A DNA stretch of 64,000 bases, taken from positions 81,347 through 145,346 of the forward strand of contig NZ_JBGUAX010000011.1 of the NCBI RefSeq assembly GCF_041821065.1, given 5' to 3'. Both the position numbers and the translations under genes were made by a program. The notes below the pieces were generated by a model that did no database searches, was not told the origin of the DNA, and saw nothing but the letters and a program-made list of their open reading frames with translations. Shown here one piece after another: positions 8,216 to 17,700 of the stretch. This DNA comes from Egicoccus sp. AB-alg2 (GTDB lineage Bacteria; Actinomycetota; Nitriliruptoria; Nitriliruptorales; Nitriliruptoraceae). Position 1 is the stretch's first letter. Each line of letters begins with the position of its first letter.

Positions 8216-9414
8216 CGTCCCGCCACGGTGGTGGGCAGCCGACGGGGCACGGCGCCGTTGGGGGTGCTGCCGTCATGGCCGGCGGGCTTCGGTTCGGTGA
8301 TCTCACGCAGGAAGCCGTCGAGGTCGCTCGGCAGGGGCGGCGCGGCGCGGTCCGGTCGTCCGACGATCGTGCGGCACGGGATCGGACGCTCGCCGGCTGC
8401 GCCCGGCAGACGCAGGCTCGCCAGCCATGCCGACCCGGCCCGTTCGGGAGCGAGGACCACGAACCGGCCGCCTCCGACGTGCGCGACGACGTCGGTCTCC
8501 TCGAGTTGCCGCCGCAGCATCGCGGCGGTGCGCGCCAACTGCTTGTCGGCGACCAGCCACGCCAGCCAGGCACCCGGTCCGCGCCGACGGCGAGGGACGG
8601 CGTCCACGACCGCGACGCTCACGAGGCCACCGTGGCGGTGGATCCTGGCCAGCTCCTGTCGCAGGCGGATCAGCAGGTAGTCGCCGGTGTGCGCCCCCGT
8701 GAGCGGATCGACGATGTCCATGCGGCGCGCCCCGACCAGCGGGAAGGCGATGCCGCTCACGAGCAGCAGCCCCAGGCCCAGCAGTCCACCGAGGAACGCG
8801 CTCAGCATCACGGTCAGACGCACCCGCGGGCCGACCGGCGCGGTGGGCAGCGTCGGCGGATCGAGTTCGACCAGGCCGAAGGCATTCTGCAGGTCGTCGA
8901 TGTAGGCCACCGTCTCCGCAGCCACGGCCTCACCGAACGCCTGCGCGAGTTCGGGATCCTGCGCCGTGGTCCGGATCTCCACGATGTTCGTGCCAGTGAC
9001 GACCTGACCGGTCGCGTCGAGCCCCTTGGGCTTGCCGTTCCCGAGATCGAGTCGCTCGAGCGCCCGGTCGGTCACGACCCGGCTGCCCACGACGTTGGCG
9101 TACGTCGTGTTGATCTCGACGCCACGGAGCAGCGTGTCCATGGCACGGACGAGCTGTTCGGCGTTGCCCTCGACCGGGCGAACGACGAAGCTGCTGACCG
9201 ACTCGTAGGTCTCGGGCAGCGCGCGGACCTGGTTGTAGGCCATCAGGACCGTCGGGACCAGGCCGACCAGCAGCAGCCACCACCGGTTGCGCAAGAGCCG
9301 CAACGTGTACTGGACGCTCAGGTTGGACCCACCCGTCGGCATGGCAGCCGGCGGGACCGTCCAGGACACCGTGGGCAGCGTGCCCCGGTCGGTCGAGCCG
9401 TTCGTGTTCGTCAT
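8212..9414 (-). CDS. Wzz-like chain-length determinant fused to a degenerate GGDEF domain
   Basis: A 400-residue protein of two parts. Residues 1-230 follow the Wzz/PCP plan: a cytoplasmic N-terminus, membrane helix about 45-62 (WWLLLVGLVPTVLMAYNQV), an extracytoplasmic region with FVVRPVEGNAEQLV and IRTTAQDPELAQAF, and a second helix about 200-222. Instead of a tyrosine-kinase tail, residues 236-325 look like a GGDEF domain: DPLTGAHTGDYLLIRLRQEL, then DKQLARTAAMLRRQLEETD and VVAHVGGGRFVVLAP. The signature GGDEF is GGGRF, so diguanylate cyclase activity is not expected. The domain may sense GTP or c-di-GMP or serve as a scaffold (inference). Overlaps both neighbours by four bases. Confidence 0.82.
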   Translation of the reverse strand: MTNTNGSTDRGTLPTVSWTVPPAAMPTGGSNLSVQYTLRLLRNRWWLLLVGLVPTVLMAYNQVRALPETYESVSSFVVRPVEGNAEQLVRAMDTLLRGVEINTTYANVVGSRVVTDRALERLDLGNGKPKGLDATGQVVTGTNIVEIRTTAQDPELAQAFGEAVAAETVAYIDDLQNAFGLVELDPPTLPTAPVGPRVRLTVMLSAFLGGLLGLGLLLVSGIAFPLVGARRMDIVDPLTGAHTGDYLLIRLRQELARIHRHGGLVSVAVVDAVPRRRRGPGAWLAWLVADKQLARTAAMLRRQLEETDVVAHVGGGRFVVLAPERAGSAWLASLRLPGAAGERPIPCRTIVGRPDRAAPPLPSDLDGFLREITEPKPAGHDGSTPNGAVPRRLPTTVAGR

Positions 9415-10508
9415 CCGACGTTGACCACCTCGTTACGCGCCGGGGACGGTCCCCGGTCGGGTGTGACGTTCTCGACGGCCGGGGCGGCCGCCGTTCCGAC
9501 CGGGACGCTCGCGCCGCCGTTGGCCAGGGAGCGCTGCGCCGCCTCGATCGTCTCCACGACGACCAGCCCGTTGCTCGCGTCGGTACGCGGACGTGCCCCG
9601 CGCGCGACGCAGTCGGCGAAGTGGAGGCACTCCAGCCGCAACGGCTCCTCGAACCGGATGTGCGGGATCACGACGTTGCCGTAGTGGTAGGCGAACTGGA
9701 ACTCGCCGAAGGTGTCGGTCCTGCGGATCGAGTCGACCCGCTTGTCGTAGATACGCAGCTTCTCCAGCGGCTCGACGTCGTCGTAGACCGCCATCTTCTG
9801 ACTGCCGATGACGGTCGTACGCCGCGTCTTGGACGGATCGAGCCAGCTCAGCCGGACGTGGTACAGGACGTTGCCGGGGAACGTCAGCGTGAGGTAGGCG
9901 ACGTCCTCGACGGTCTCGTTGAGGCAGGCGGCCCCGCGTGCCGCCACCGCGACCGGTGCCGCACCGAGCAGGAACGACGCGATGGAGATGTCGTGCGGCG
10001 CCAGGTCCCAGATGACGTTGAGGCGCGGATGGAACAGCCCCAGCCCGGCACGTACGGCATCGATGTAGAGCACGTCCCCGAGCTCGCCGTGCACGACGAG
10101 GTCGCGCAGGGCGTGCACGGCGGGGTTGTAGAGGAACGTGTGGCCGACCATGAGGATGCGCTCGTTGCGCTCGGCGACGGCGATCAGCTCTCGTGCCTCG
10201 GCGCTGCGGGTGACCAGCGGCTTTTCCACGAGCACGTGCAGGCCGTGCTCGAGGCAGTCCCTGACGATGTCGTAGTGCGTCTCGGGCGGGGTGCTCACCA
10301 CCACGGCGTCCAACCCGAGCCCGAACAGATCCCGGTAGTCGTTGGTCAGCGTCCCGATCTGCGGGTAGCGCTCCCGGACGTGGGCGAGTCGCCCGCCGTC
10401 GAGATCCGCGACGCCCAGAACACGCGTGTTCGGGATCTCGATGAAGTTGCGGATCAGGTTGGGGCCCCAGTAGCCACAGCCGATCGCGCCGATCCTGGTC
10501 CTGGACAT
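9411..10508 (-). CDS. Gfo/Idh/MocA-family NAD(P)-dependent oxidoreductase
   Basis: A 365-residue sugar-modifying dehydrogenase. The N-terminal Rossmann motif is IGAIGCGYWGPNLIRNF, followed by the nucleotide-domain signature VVVSTPPETHYDIV and the catalytic-lysine motif HVLVEKPLVTRS (E-K-P). The C-terminal domain contains DLAPHDISIASFLLG, typical of Gfo/Idh/MocA active sites (D-x-x-x-H). ATG at 10508 is preceded by AAGGA about nine bases upstream; the remaining upstream open frame is rejected as non-coding. In polysaccharide loci such enzymes oxidise or reduce UDP-sugars (WlbA-like), so it probably supplies a modified nucleotide sugar. Second gene of the operon, 11 bases after the sugar transferase. 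Confidence 0.88.
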   Translation of the reverse strand: MSRTRIGAIGCGYWGPNLIRNFIEIPNTRVLGVADLDGGRLAHVRERYPQIGTLTNDYRDLFGLGLDAVVVSTPPETHYDIVRDCLEHGLHVLVEKPLVTRSAEARELIAVAERNERILMVGHTFLYNPAVHALRDLVVHGELGDVLYIDAVRAGLGLFHPRLNVIWDLAPHDISIASFLLGAAPVAVAARGAACLNETVEDVAYLTLTFPGNVLYHVRLSWLDPSKTRRTTVIGSQKMAVYDDVEPLEKLRIYDKRVDSIRRTDTFGEFQFAYHYGNVVIPHIRFEEPLRLECLHFADCVARGARPRTDASNGLVVVETIEAAQRSLANGGASVPVGTAAAPAVENVTPDRGPSPARNEVVNVG

Positions 10509-10519
10509 CCTTGGTTCCT

Positions 10520-11266
10520 TCAGCCGGCGCCGCGCGCGGAGAAGGCTGCAGGCAGCGTCCGCGCGAGGATCCTGAGGTCGAGCCACAGCGAACGCCGGGC
10601 GATGTACTCGAGGTCGAGACGGACCATCTCCTCGAAGCTGGTCTCGCAGCGACCGTTCACCTGCCACCAGCCGGTCAGACCCGGTGCCGAGGCGAGCCGC
10701 TCGAAGTGCCACTCCTCGTACAGGTCCGCCTCGTAGGGCAACGGTGGCCGCGGGCCGACCAGGCTCATGTCCCCGCGCAGCACGTTGAGGATCTGCGGCA
10801 GTTCGTCGAGGCTGAACCGTCGTAGCAACCGGCCGAAGCGGGTCACGCGCGGGTCACCGACCAGCTTGTAGGAGTCGCCCTTGCCGCCGGACGGACGCAG
10901 GGCCGCCATGGCGGCCTCGTCACCGGCGAGGTAGGCCGCCATGTAGCGCCGATGCAGTTCCTCGTCGCAGGCGGTGTGCATCGTGCGGAACTTGACGATC
11001 GTGAAGGTGCGGACCTGCCAGGTCCACCCCCCGCCGGTGCGGACACGGCGGGCGCCGAGCCGCTCCTGACGGAAGAGTGCGGGTCCGGTGCTCTCCAACC
11101 GGACGCCCAGGGCGATGGCCAACAGCAGCGGCGCGAGCACCACCAGGAGCACGAGGCTCACCAGGACGTCGAACGACCGCTTCACGGCGAAGTAGGCGTC
11201 TGAGGTCACCGACCGACACGTGAGCGACCGCTCCGTGTGCGTCGGCACCGCAGGCATCACCTCCAT
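10520..11266 (-). CDS. undecaprenyl-phosphate sugar-1-phosphate transferase (bacterial sugar transferase family)
   Basis: A 248-residue initiating glycosylphosphotransferase lacking the long N-terminal membrane domain. One hydrophobic helix ([20 protein letters not shown], about 34-54) precedes the catalytic domain. That domain carries [10 protein letters not shown], then [23 protein letters not shown], the diagnostic signature, and [20 protein letters not shown]. It transfers a sugar-1-phosphate to the undecaprenyl-phosphate carrier at the inner face of the membrane. First gene of the leftward operon; ATG at 11266 follows AAAGGGGG. A second ATG three codons in is an alternative start. The sugar is not predictable. 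Confidence 0.92.
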   Translation of the reverse strand: MEVMPAVPTHTERSLTCRSVTSDAYFAVKRSFDVLVSLVLLVVLAPLLLAIALGVRLESTGPALFRQERLGARRVRTGGGWTWQVRTFTIVKFRTMHTACDEELHRRYMAAYLAGDEAAMAALRPSGGKGDSYKLVGDPRVTRFGRLLRRFSLDELPQILNVLRGDMSLVGPRPPLPYEADLYEEWHFERLASAPGLTGWWQVNGRCETSFEEMVRLDLEYIARRSLWLDLRILARTLPAAFSARGAG

Positions 11267-11529
11267 GGTTCCCCCTTTCCGGCGGCACTCGGCACCAAGT
11301 GCCCCGGCGCTCTCCCCCCGAGGCCGGCCGATGTCCCGGGTAGAGAAAACCTGTCCCTACGGTTACGGCGTAGTGACACATGCCCCGACCTGAGATGGCC
11401 TCTCTCTCAACCTGTTGATCCGCCACGCCGCCCGCGATGGGACACCTGCCTCTGGGGCGCCAAGCCGCCATCTCGTTCGCTGCCCCGGGGCAGACATCCC
11501 GACGCTGCCTGTCGAGGTGGAGGTACGCG
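11267..11529. promoter_or_regulatory. divergent intergenic region between polysaccharide operon and flippase
   Basis: 263 bases separating the sugar transferase (leftward) from the flippase (rightward), so promoters for both should lie here. An imperfectly spaced inverted repeat CTACG-N7-CGTAG (about 11357-11373) could be an operator. No -35/-10 pair matches a consensus convincingly on either strand. Part of the segment is open in the flippase frame back to an ATG at 11437, but no ribosome binding site supports that start. Confidence 0.35.
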
Positions 11530-13089
11530 TTGGCCGCGAGTGCCGAACCGCACGTGCTCCACGCGGCGAAGGGCATCGGCTACCTCACCGCGGGCGGCGG
11601 CGTCGGGCAGGTGGTCCGGTTCGTCACCGCGATCCTGTTGGCGCGCGCACTCGGCGCCGACGGCCTGGGTCAGTACATGCTGGCCCTGACGGTGGCCGGG
11701 CTGTGCTCGTCGCTGGCGGCGCTCGGGCTGGACGACGCGATGGTGCGCTACCTCGCGATCCAGGCCCGTGAGGGCAACCGTTCCGCCGTCGCCGGCACGC
11801 TGCAGATCGGCGTCGGCATCTCCACGCTGGTCGGCACGATCACGGGCGTCGGGCTGTTCGTGGCGGCCGGGGCCGTCGCGGACCGGGTCTTCGACGCCCC
11901 CGAGCTGGTGCCGGTGCTGCGCGCATTCGGCGTCATCGTCCCGTTCATGACCCTGAGCAACGCCTTACTCGGTGTCGCACGCGGCAGCAAGCGCATGGAC
12001 GTCGCGGCGCTGGCGGAAGAGGTCGTGCAGTCGTTGGTCCGTCTGGCCCTGATCCTGCCGCTGCTGTTCCTGGGGCTGGAGCCCGTGGCCGCGGCGGTGG
12101 TGTTCGGCGTCGGTGACGTGGCGTCGAGTCTCACCATGGTCGCCCTGCTGAGGCGTCAGCTGCCGCTCCGGGCCGCCTTCGGGCGTGGGGTCCGCCGGGA
12201 CGTCCGCGGCCTGGTCGGATTCGCCGGTCCATTGTGGCTCGCGGGCGCACTGCGCAAGTTTCGCCAGAACATCGAGACCCTGCTGCTGGGCTCGCTGACC
12301 GCGGTGGCCTCGGTCGGCATCTTCTCCGTGGCCGCGAAGGTCAACCTCGTCGGCCACACCGTCTACTCGGCCATCATCACGTCGGTGAAGCCGCACCTGG
12401 CGGAGCTGCACGGCAGCAGGGACCGCGAGGGGCTGCGGCACCTGTACCGCACGACCACCCGCTGGGCACTGCTGTTCGGGCTGCCGTTCTGCCTCGTCAC
12501 GGTGCTGTACGCGGAACCGATCCTGGCCGTGTTCGGCGACTCCTTCACCGCGGGGACCACGGCCCTGGTCGTGCTGGCCGCCGGCGAGCTGGTCAACGCC
12601 GCCACCGGTGTCTGTGGTTCGGTGCTCGACATGGCCCGCCGCACCGGCGCCAAGCTGGTCAACGCCGTGCTGTGGCTGGTGCTGATCCTCGGCGCCAACC
12701 TGCTGCTCATCCCGCGTTGGGGGGTGCTGGGCGCGGCCGTCGCCTCCGTGCTGGCGAGCTCGCTGATCAACGTGCTGCGGATCGTGCAGGTCTGGGTGCT
12801 GGAGCGCGTGCATCCCTACGACCGCACGTTCCTGAAGCCGGCGGCGGCCGGCGTCGGTGCGTTCGCGTTCGGCGCTGCCGTCGCCCGGGTCTGGTCGCCG
12901 GCCGACCACCCGCTCGTCCTGGCCGTGCAGGCCGGTCTGGTGGTGGCGGTGTACGCGCTGCTGGTCGTGCTGCTTCGTCCCGAAGCCGAGGACGCGATGG
13001 TCGCCGGCCGGGTCTGGGGTCGTGTCCGCCGGCTGCCGGGACAACTCGGACGCTCGCTGCGTCCGGCGCGTGCCGCGGAGCGGGTGTGA
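11530..13089 (+). CDS. oligosaccharide flippase (Wzx/MATE-like, polysaccharide biosynthesis protein)
   Basis: About 519 residues with some 13-14 hydrophobic helices, beginning near GGGVGQVVRFVTAILLARAL. That opening and the following GLGQYMLALTVAGLCSSLAALG are characteristic of lipid-linked oligosaccharide flippases of the MOP superfamily. It would flip the finished, probably sulfated, repeat unit across the membrane for Wzy and Wzz. I place the start at the TTG at 11530 because GAGGTGGAGG lies 6 bases upstream; an in-frame ATG at 11437 would add 31 unusual residues without a binding site. It is divergent from the main operon and ends two bases before the convergent sulfotransferase 5. Confidence 0.88.
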   Translation: MAASAEPHVLHAAKGIGYLTAGGGVGQVVRFVTAILLARALGADGLGQYMLALTVAGLCSSLAALGLDDAMVRYLAIQAREGNRSAVAGTLQIGVGISTLVGTITGVGLFVAAGAVADRVFDAPELVPVLRAFGVIVPFMTLSNALLGVARGSKRMDVAALAEEVVQSLVRLALILPLLFLGLEPVAAAVVFGVGDVASSLTMVALLRRQLPLRAAFGRGVRRDVRGLVGFAGPLWLAGALRKFRQNIETLLLGSLTAVASVGIFSVAAKVNLVGHTVYSAIITSVKPHLAELHGSRDREGLRHLYRTTTRWALLFGLPFCLVTVLYAEPILAVFGDSFTAGTTALVVLAAGELVNAATGVCGSVLDMARRTGAKLVNAVLWLVLILGANLLLIPRWGVLGAAVASVLASSLINVLRIVQVWVLERVHPYDRTFLKPAAAGVGAFAFGAAVARVWSPADHPLVLAVQAGLVVAVYALLVVLLRPEAEDAMVAGRVWGRVRRLPGQLGRSLRPARAAERV

Positions 13090-13090
13090 G

Positions 13091-14068
13091 TCACCGCGGC
13101 CGCAGCTTCGCCCGCGCCGGGAGGCGGGTGCGCAAGGACCAGGCCAGCATCCCGGCACCGTGACGGGGGACCTCGGCCAGCGCGAACCGCAACCCACGCA
13201 CGCGGTCCTGGCCCTTCTCGCCAGTTGGATAGCCGAGCCGGTCAGCCCATGGCCGGGTCGCGAGCTCCAGGAAGGCGACCTCGCTGGGCTCGAGGTCACG
13301 CCGGAACCGGCCGACGGAGCGGTCGTGCAGCGGACCCGGCCCGGCGGCGTCGGCCTCTGCCGCAGCCAGCGTGGTGGCCGCGGTCGAGGCCGGTTCGCCG
13401 AGGAAGGTCACGACCTCGTGCAGCACGCTCGCTGGGTCGCGGACCAGCCGCTCGTAGTGGACGACGAGGTACCGCTCCGGGTACCGGATCGCGTTGTGGA
13501 CCGCTCGGCGGGCCGAGTCGCGCCACATCGCCGCGCCGGCGCCCAGCCCGCCGCGGCCGAGCCCCCGGTGGTACTTCTGGGACGCGAACCGGTCCCGCGG
13601 GTCGCGGAGCACCTGGACCATGCGCGCCTCGGGATAGGCGCCCAGGATCTGGTCCGCGTGGCGCTCGTTGCCGAGGGACTTGTCACCCCACCGGGCACGA
13701 TCGAGCCGGGCCGCCCGCTGCTCCTGCAGCATGGCGAACAGCCGCACGTAGCTGGCTTCGTCGCCGGCCAGATCGCGGTCGAGCCGCTGGCGGTCCGGTG
13801 TCAGCAGCCGGAGCCGCCGGTCCGCGGCGATTTCGTCCAGGAGCCGGTCGAGGTTCGGGCGGTGGCGTAGGTCCCCGTACCGGCCCACGACCCGGGTCCA
13901 GTAGTCGGTGCGGCGCGTGAGGGCGAACGACGGGTGGTGTTCCAGCAGTTCGCCGAGCAGCCCGATCCCGCTGCGGTCGGCACCGGCGAGGAAGACCGGA
14001 CCGCGGCCGGGCGGCGGAGTGCCGGCTGCCGGCCTTGGCTCCGCGGTGGTGTCGTCCGTGGTGCTCAC
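13091..14068 (-). CDS. sulfotransferase-family protein 5
   Basis: About 325 residues. The PAPS loop reads GPVFLAGADRSGIGLLGEL and the 3'-phosphate site QVLRDPRDRFASQKY; RWGDKSLGNERHADQ and VVHYERLVRDPASVLHEV agree with proteins 2 and 4. GTG at 14068 overlaps the APS-kinase stop as GTGA; another GTG at 14074 is an alternative. It lies directly downstream of a PAPS-forming kinase, giving donor synthesis and use in one transcript. The C-terminus ends in a basic segment (WSLRTRLPARAKLRPR), similar to the tails of the paralogues in the main operon. Confidence 0.88.
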   Translation of the reverse strand: MSTTDDTTAEPRPAAGTPPPGRGPVFLAGADRSGIGLLGELLEHHPSFALTRRTDYWTRVVGRYGDLRHRPNLDRLLDEIAADRRLRLLTPDRQRLDRDLAGDEASYVRLFAMLQEQRAARLDRARWGDKSLGNERHADQILGAYPEARMVQVLRDPRDRFASQKYHRGLGRGGLGAGAAMWRDSARRAVHNAIRYPERYLVVHYERLVRDPASVLHEVVTFLGEPASTAATTLAAAEADAAGPGPLHDRSVGRFRRDLEPSEVAFLELATRPWADRLGYPTGEKGQDRVRGLRFALAEVPRHGAGMLAWSLRTRLPARAKLRPR

Positions 14069-14721
14069 GCCCACGGCGTTCGCGGGAGATTTCCGCTGGG
14101 CAGCAGGCCCCGCGCACGCAGGGCCGCGAGGACGGCCTCTGCACCGACATCGGGCGCGGTCCGCGAGGTGTCGATCCGGACGTCCGGTGCGTCCGGCGGC
14201 TCGTAGGCCAGACCCCGCTTCGCGCCGACGAAGCGGGCGACGCGCTGGCGCAGCTCGCGGGCGCGGCGACGGAGCGGCACCCGGCGACCACGCGCTGCCC
14301 GGCGGGCGGCGGCCACCTCGGCAGGCACGTCGACGTGGACCTCCACGAACCGGTCGGCACCGACGACCTCGCGTGCCCGCTCGCGCACCTCACGCCGGGC
14401 ACTGACGGTGACGCAGATCGCGATGCCGCCGTGCCGCGCGATCTCGCCGGCGACGAAGGCCTTGCGCAACAGCTTGCCCTCGCTGCTCCGTTCACCCGGC
14501 GCCTTGGCCAACAGCGGCACGACGTCGAGCACGCTCACCGTCCGGCCGAGTACTTCGAGGCGCGGCACCAGCGCGGCCGTGAGCGTCGACTTGCCGGCAC
14601 CGCTGGGACCCGTCAGCCAGATGCAGGCACCGGCGCGGGACGGCGCGGTGTGGTCGTGCGCGGCAGTCGCCGCCGTTTCCTCGCCCGCCGCTGGCTGGCC
14701 GGCTGCCACCGTCTGCTCCAT
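14065..14721 (-). CDS. cysC: adenylylsulfate (APS) kinase-like protein
   Basis: A 218-residue protein with Walker A GPSGAGKST at residues 38-46 inside CIWLTGPSGAGKSTL, the usual CysC opening. CVTVSARREVRERAREVV, RFVEVHVDVP and LAYEPPDAPDVRIDTS align with the conserved APS-kinase blocks. The activity would be APS + ATP to PAPS + ADP, the donor for the sulfotransferases here. Two canonical blocks are altered: LDGDNVR reads LDVVPLL, and RDPKGLY reads RAARGRRVPL, so substrate preference may differ. ATG at 14721 follows TAGGAGG, whose TAG is the stop of the gene before it. No ATP sulfurylase gene is in the window. Confidence 0.75.
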   Translation of the reverse strand: MEQTVAAGQPAAGEETAATAAHDHTAPSRAGACIWLTGPSGAGKSTLTAALVPRLEVLGRTVSVLDVVPLLAKAPGERSSEGKLLRKAFVAGEIARHGGIAICVTVSARREVRERAREVVGADRFVEVHVDVPAEVAAARRAARGRRVPLRRRARELRQRVARFVGAKRGLAYEPPDAPDVRIDTSRTAPDVGAEAVLAALRARGLLPSGNLPRTPWA

Positions 14722-14730
14722 CGCCGCCTC

Positions 14731-17700
14731 CTACGGTGTCGCCGGCCGCAGCGCGACCACCTGGCCGACGCTGACGGCCGTGGGACCGCTGGGGACGCTG
14801 GCGGTCCGGGTGCCCGTGGCACCGGCCGACGGCCGCACCTCGTCCGCGATCGAGAGGGCGAGCTTGTCGTTCCCGGAGGACTGCAGCACCTCGGCCTGCT
14901 CGATCATGCCCTCGGGCTGATCGATGGTGGTGCTGTTGCGGAAGCCGAAGAACGCGATCAGCAGCCGGTCCCCACCGGTCGTCGTGACCGACGGGGTCGC
15001 GATCGAACGGGACGCGGCGTTGGCCTGTCCACCCGCGACGTCGACCGGCTGGGCCGCGTCGACACCGCGGTAGGCGACGACGACCACGGTGGCGCTGGTG
15101 CGTGTCGACAGCGTCCAGGTGTACGACGCCGCTTCGTTGCTGGCGGCCACCCGCGAGAAGACCGCCTGACGCATGTTCGTGCCGTTGGCGTCGTTGCGCA
15201 CGAGGTTCCAGCCGGAGGGGGCCGTGATGTTGGCGTTCCCGTAGACCGTCACGGCCGCGACCAGGACGTCACCCGCGGCGACCCCGCTCGGCCGCTGCAC
15301 GGCGGCGGAGGTGAGGTTGCGCCCCGCGGCAGTGGACGCGCCGCGGAAGCCGATGGCACGGCGACTGCTCGCGGTCGCGGGTGCCGATTCGAGCCCGTCG
15401 GCGTTCAGCGCCGTCACGCGGTAGTGCGACGTGCTGCCGATCGGCGCCGTCTCGTCCCGGTAGGTCGTCGACGTCTGCGGGTTCGTCGTCAGGCGCGTGT
15501 AGGGGCCGCTGGCGCTGGAGGCACGGTAGACGTGGTACCCGGTCACGCCCGAGCCACCGGTGTTCCAACCGAGGTCCACGCCGATCGAGGTGCTGGTGGC
15601 CGTCAGGGCGGTGGGGGCCGGCGGTGGCTGCGCCGGCGCGGTGACCGTCCACGTGAACGTGTCGGTGGCCGTGGCGTTGCTGGTGTCCCGCACCGTGACG
15701 GTCACGGCGTGGGTGCCGGCCGAGCCGGCCGCGAGCGTGCCCGAGATCGCGCCGGTGGCGCTGTTGATCGAGATGCCGCCGGGCAGACCGGTGGCGCTGT
15801 AGGTCAGGTCGTCACCGTCGCGGTCGGTGGCGCCGGAGGCGATCGAGACCGTGGCTCCCTCGGCGTCGCTGCGGTCGGGCAGATCCTGGCCGAACACCGG
15901 CGGGGAATTGACGACCGTGACCGTGGCCGAGGTCACGGCCGGACTTGTCGACGTGCCGTCCGAGGCCGTGACACGCACCGCGAGCGTGTCACCCTTGTCA
16001 CCGTTGCCCGCAACACCCAGATCCAGCGTCCGCGACGTCGCCCCGCTCAGCGCCGTGCCGTTCCTGAGCCACTGGTAGGAGTAGGTCAGCGAACCCGACC
16101 CGCCCGACGCGGTCACCTCCGCGGTCAGCGTGCCGTCGGTCCGCGGCGACGTCGGCGTCACCGTGACCGCGTCCACGACCGGCGGGCCGGGGACGGGGCC
16201 ACCGCCACCGCCCGTGGTGACCGTCCACCGGAAGGTGTCGGTGACCGCGGCAGGGTCCGACGGCGGGGCGGTGTCCGCGATCCGGAAGGTCACCAGCGAC
16301 CCGACCGCGAAGTTCGCGGAGGTGTCCCACGACTCCGAGGTCTGGAACTGTCCGGTGCTGGACACCACCCGGTCGGCCACGCTGTGCCGGCGAGCCGTGC
16401 TCCGCGCCGCGAAGCCCTCCGTCCACTGGTTCGCGAAGGTGCGCGTGCCGTTCAGGCCGACCCCCGCGACCAGGAGCTGGTCGGCGTGCCGCGTGGTCGC
16501 GGTCGTGCCGGTGGACACGCTGGTACCGGACCCGGACTGGCTCACCACCCGGTCGAGCACCTCGGACTGCACGCCGTGCAGCCCTTCGTACTCGAGGATG
16601 GACAGACCCATGAACGTCTCCGTGCCGGAGACCGAGTACGTCACCGTGGCCGGCTCGTTGGCGCCGGCGACCTTGTAGAAGATCACCGACCGGCCGGCGT
16701 CGACCGCTCGGCTCCAGCCGCTCGGGACCGTCGAGGTGCGGCTGGCGCTGTGGGCGCCGAACGCCACGAGCAGGTTGCCCTGCCTGGGCTGCTGGTCGAA
16801 CGCCAGCGAGTAGGACGTGCTGTTGTTCTGGTCGCCGGCCTTGCTCTGCACGAGTCGGACGCCCGTGCCCGGGCTCGGCGGCCCGGAGGTGCCACCGTCG
16901 GTCACGCTCACGGTCACGTCGTACGGGCTCGACGCCGCCGCGCCGGCCGCGATCGTGCCCGACAGACGGCCGGTGCTGGTGTCGATCGACACGCCAGCCG
17001 GCAGACCGGCCGCGCTGTAGGTCAGCGTGTCACCGTCCGCATCCGACGCCCCCGCGACGATGGACACACTCGCCCCTTCGGTATCACTGCGGTTGGGCAG
17101 ATCCTGGCCGAACACCGGCGGCGAGTTGACGATGGTCACCTGAGAGGAGGTGCGCTGATCCTCGGCCTGGCCGTCGGAGACGGTCACGCGCACGGAGATC
17201 GCGTCGCCGCGGTCACCGTTGCCCGACTTGGACAGGTCGAGCCGATCGCCGGTCTCGCCCGGCAGCGCCACGCCGTTCTTGCGCCACTGGTACTCGTAGG
17301 TCAGCGGGTCACCGTCCGCATCGCTGGCCTGCACGCTGACGGTCAGGGTGTCGTCGGTTCGCGGCGCCGACTGGTCGATGGTCACCGAGGACAGCACGGG
17401 GCCGGTGTTGCCCGTCGCCCCCAGCGTGATCTCGAAGAGCTTGCCGTCGTTCTCGTTCGGGTCGGCGCCGTTGTCGACGGCCCGGTCGACGATCCAGTAG
17501 TTCATCCGGCCGGCGGCGTTGGTCGCGGGCGCCATGGTCAGGCCGGACAGGAAGGTCAGGTCCGCGATCCGCGAGGCGTCGATGATCCGCACGAGGTCGC
17601 CGGTCTTCGTGACCTCGTAGATCCGGCGTTGGCGCCGGTCACCCACCAGCAGCGTGTTGCGCGACGGGTCGGATCCGAGGCCTTCCACGTCCAGCGCGCC

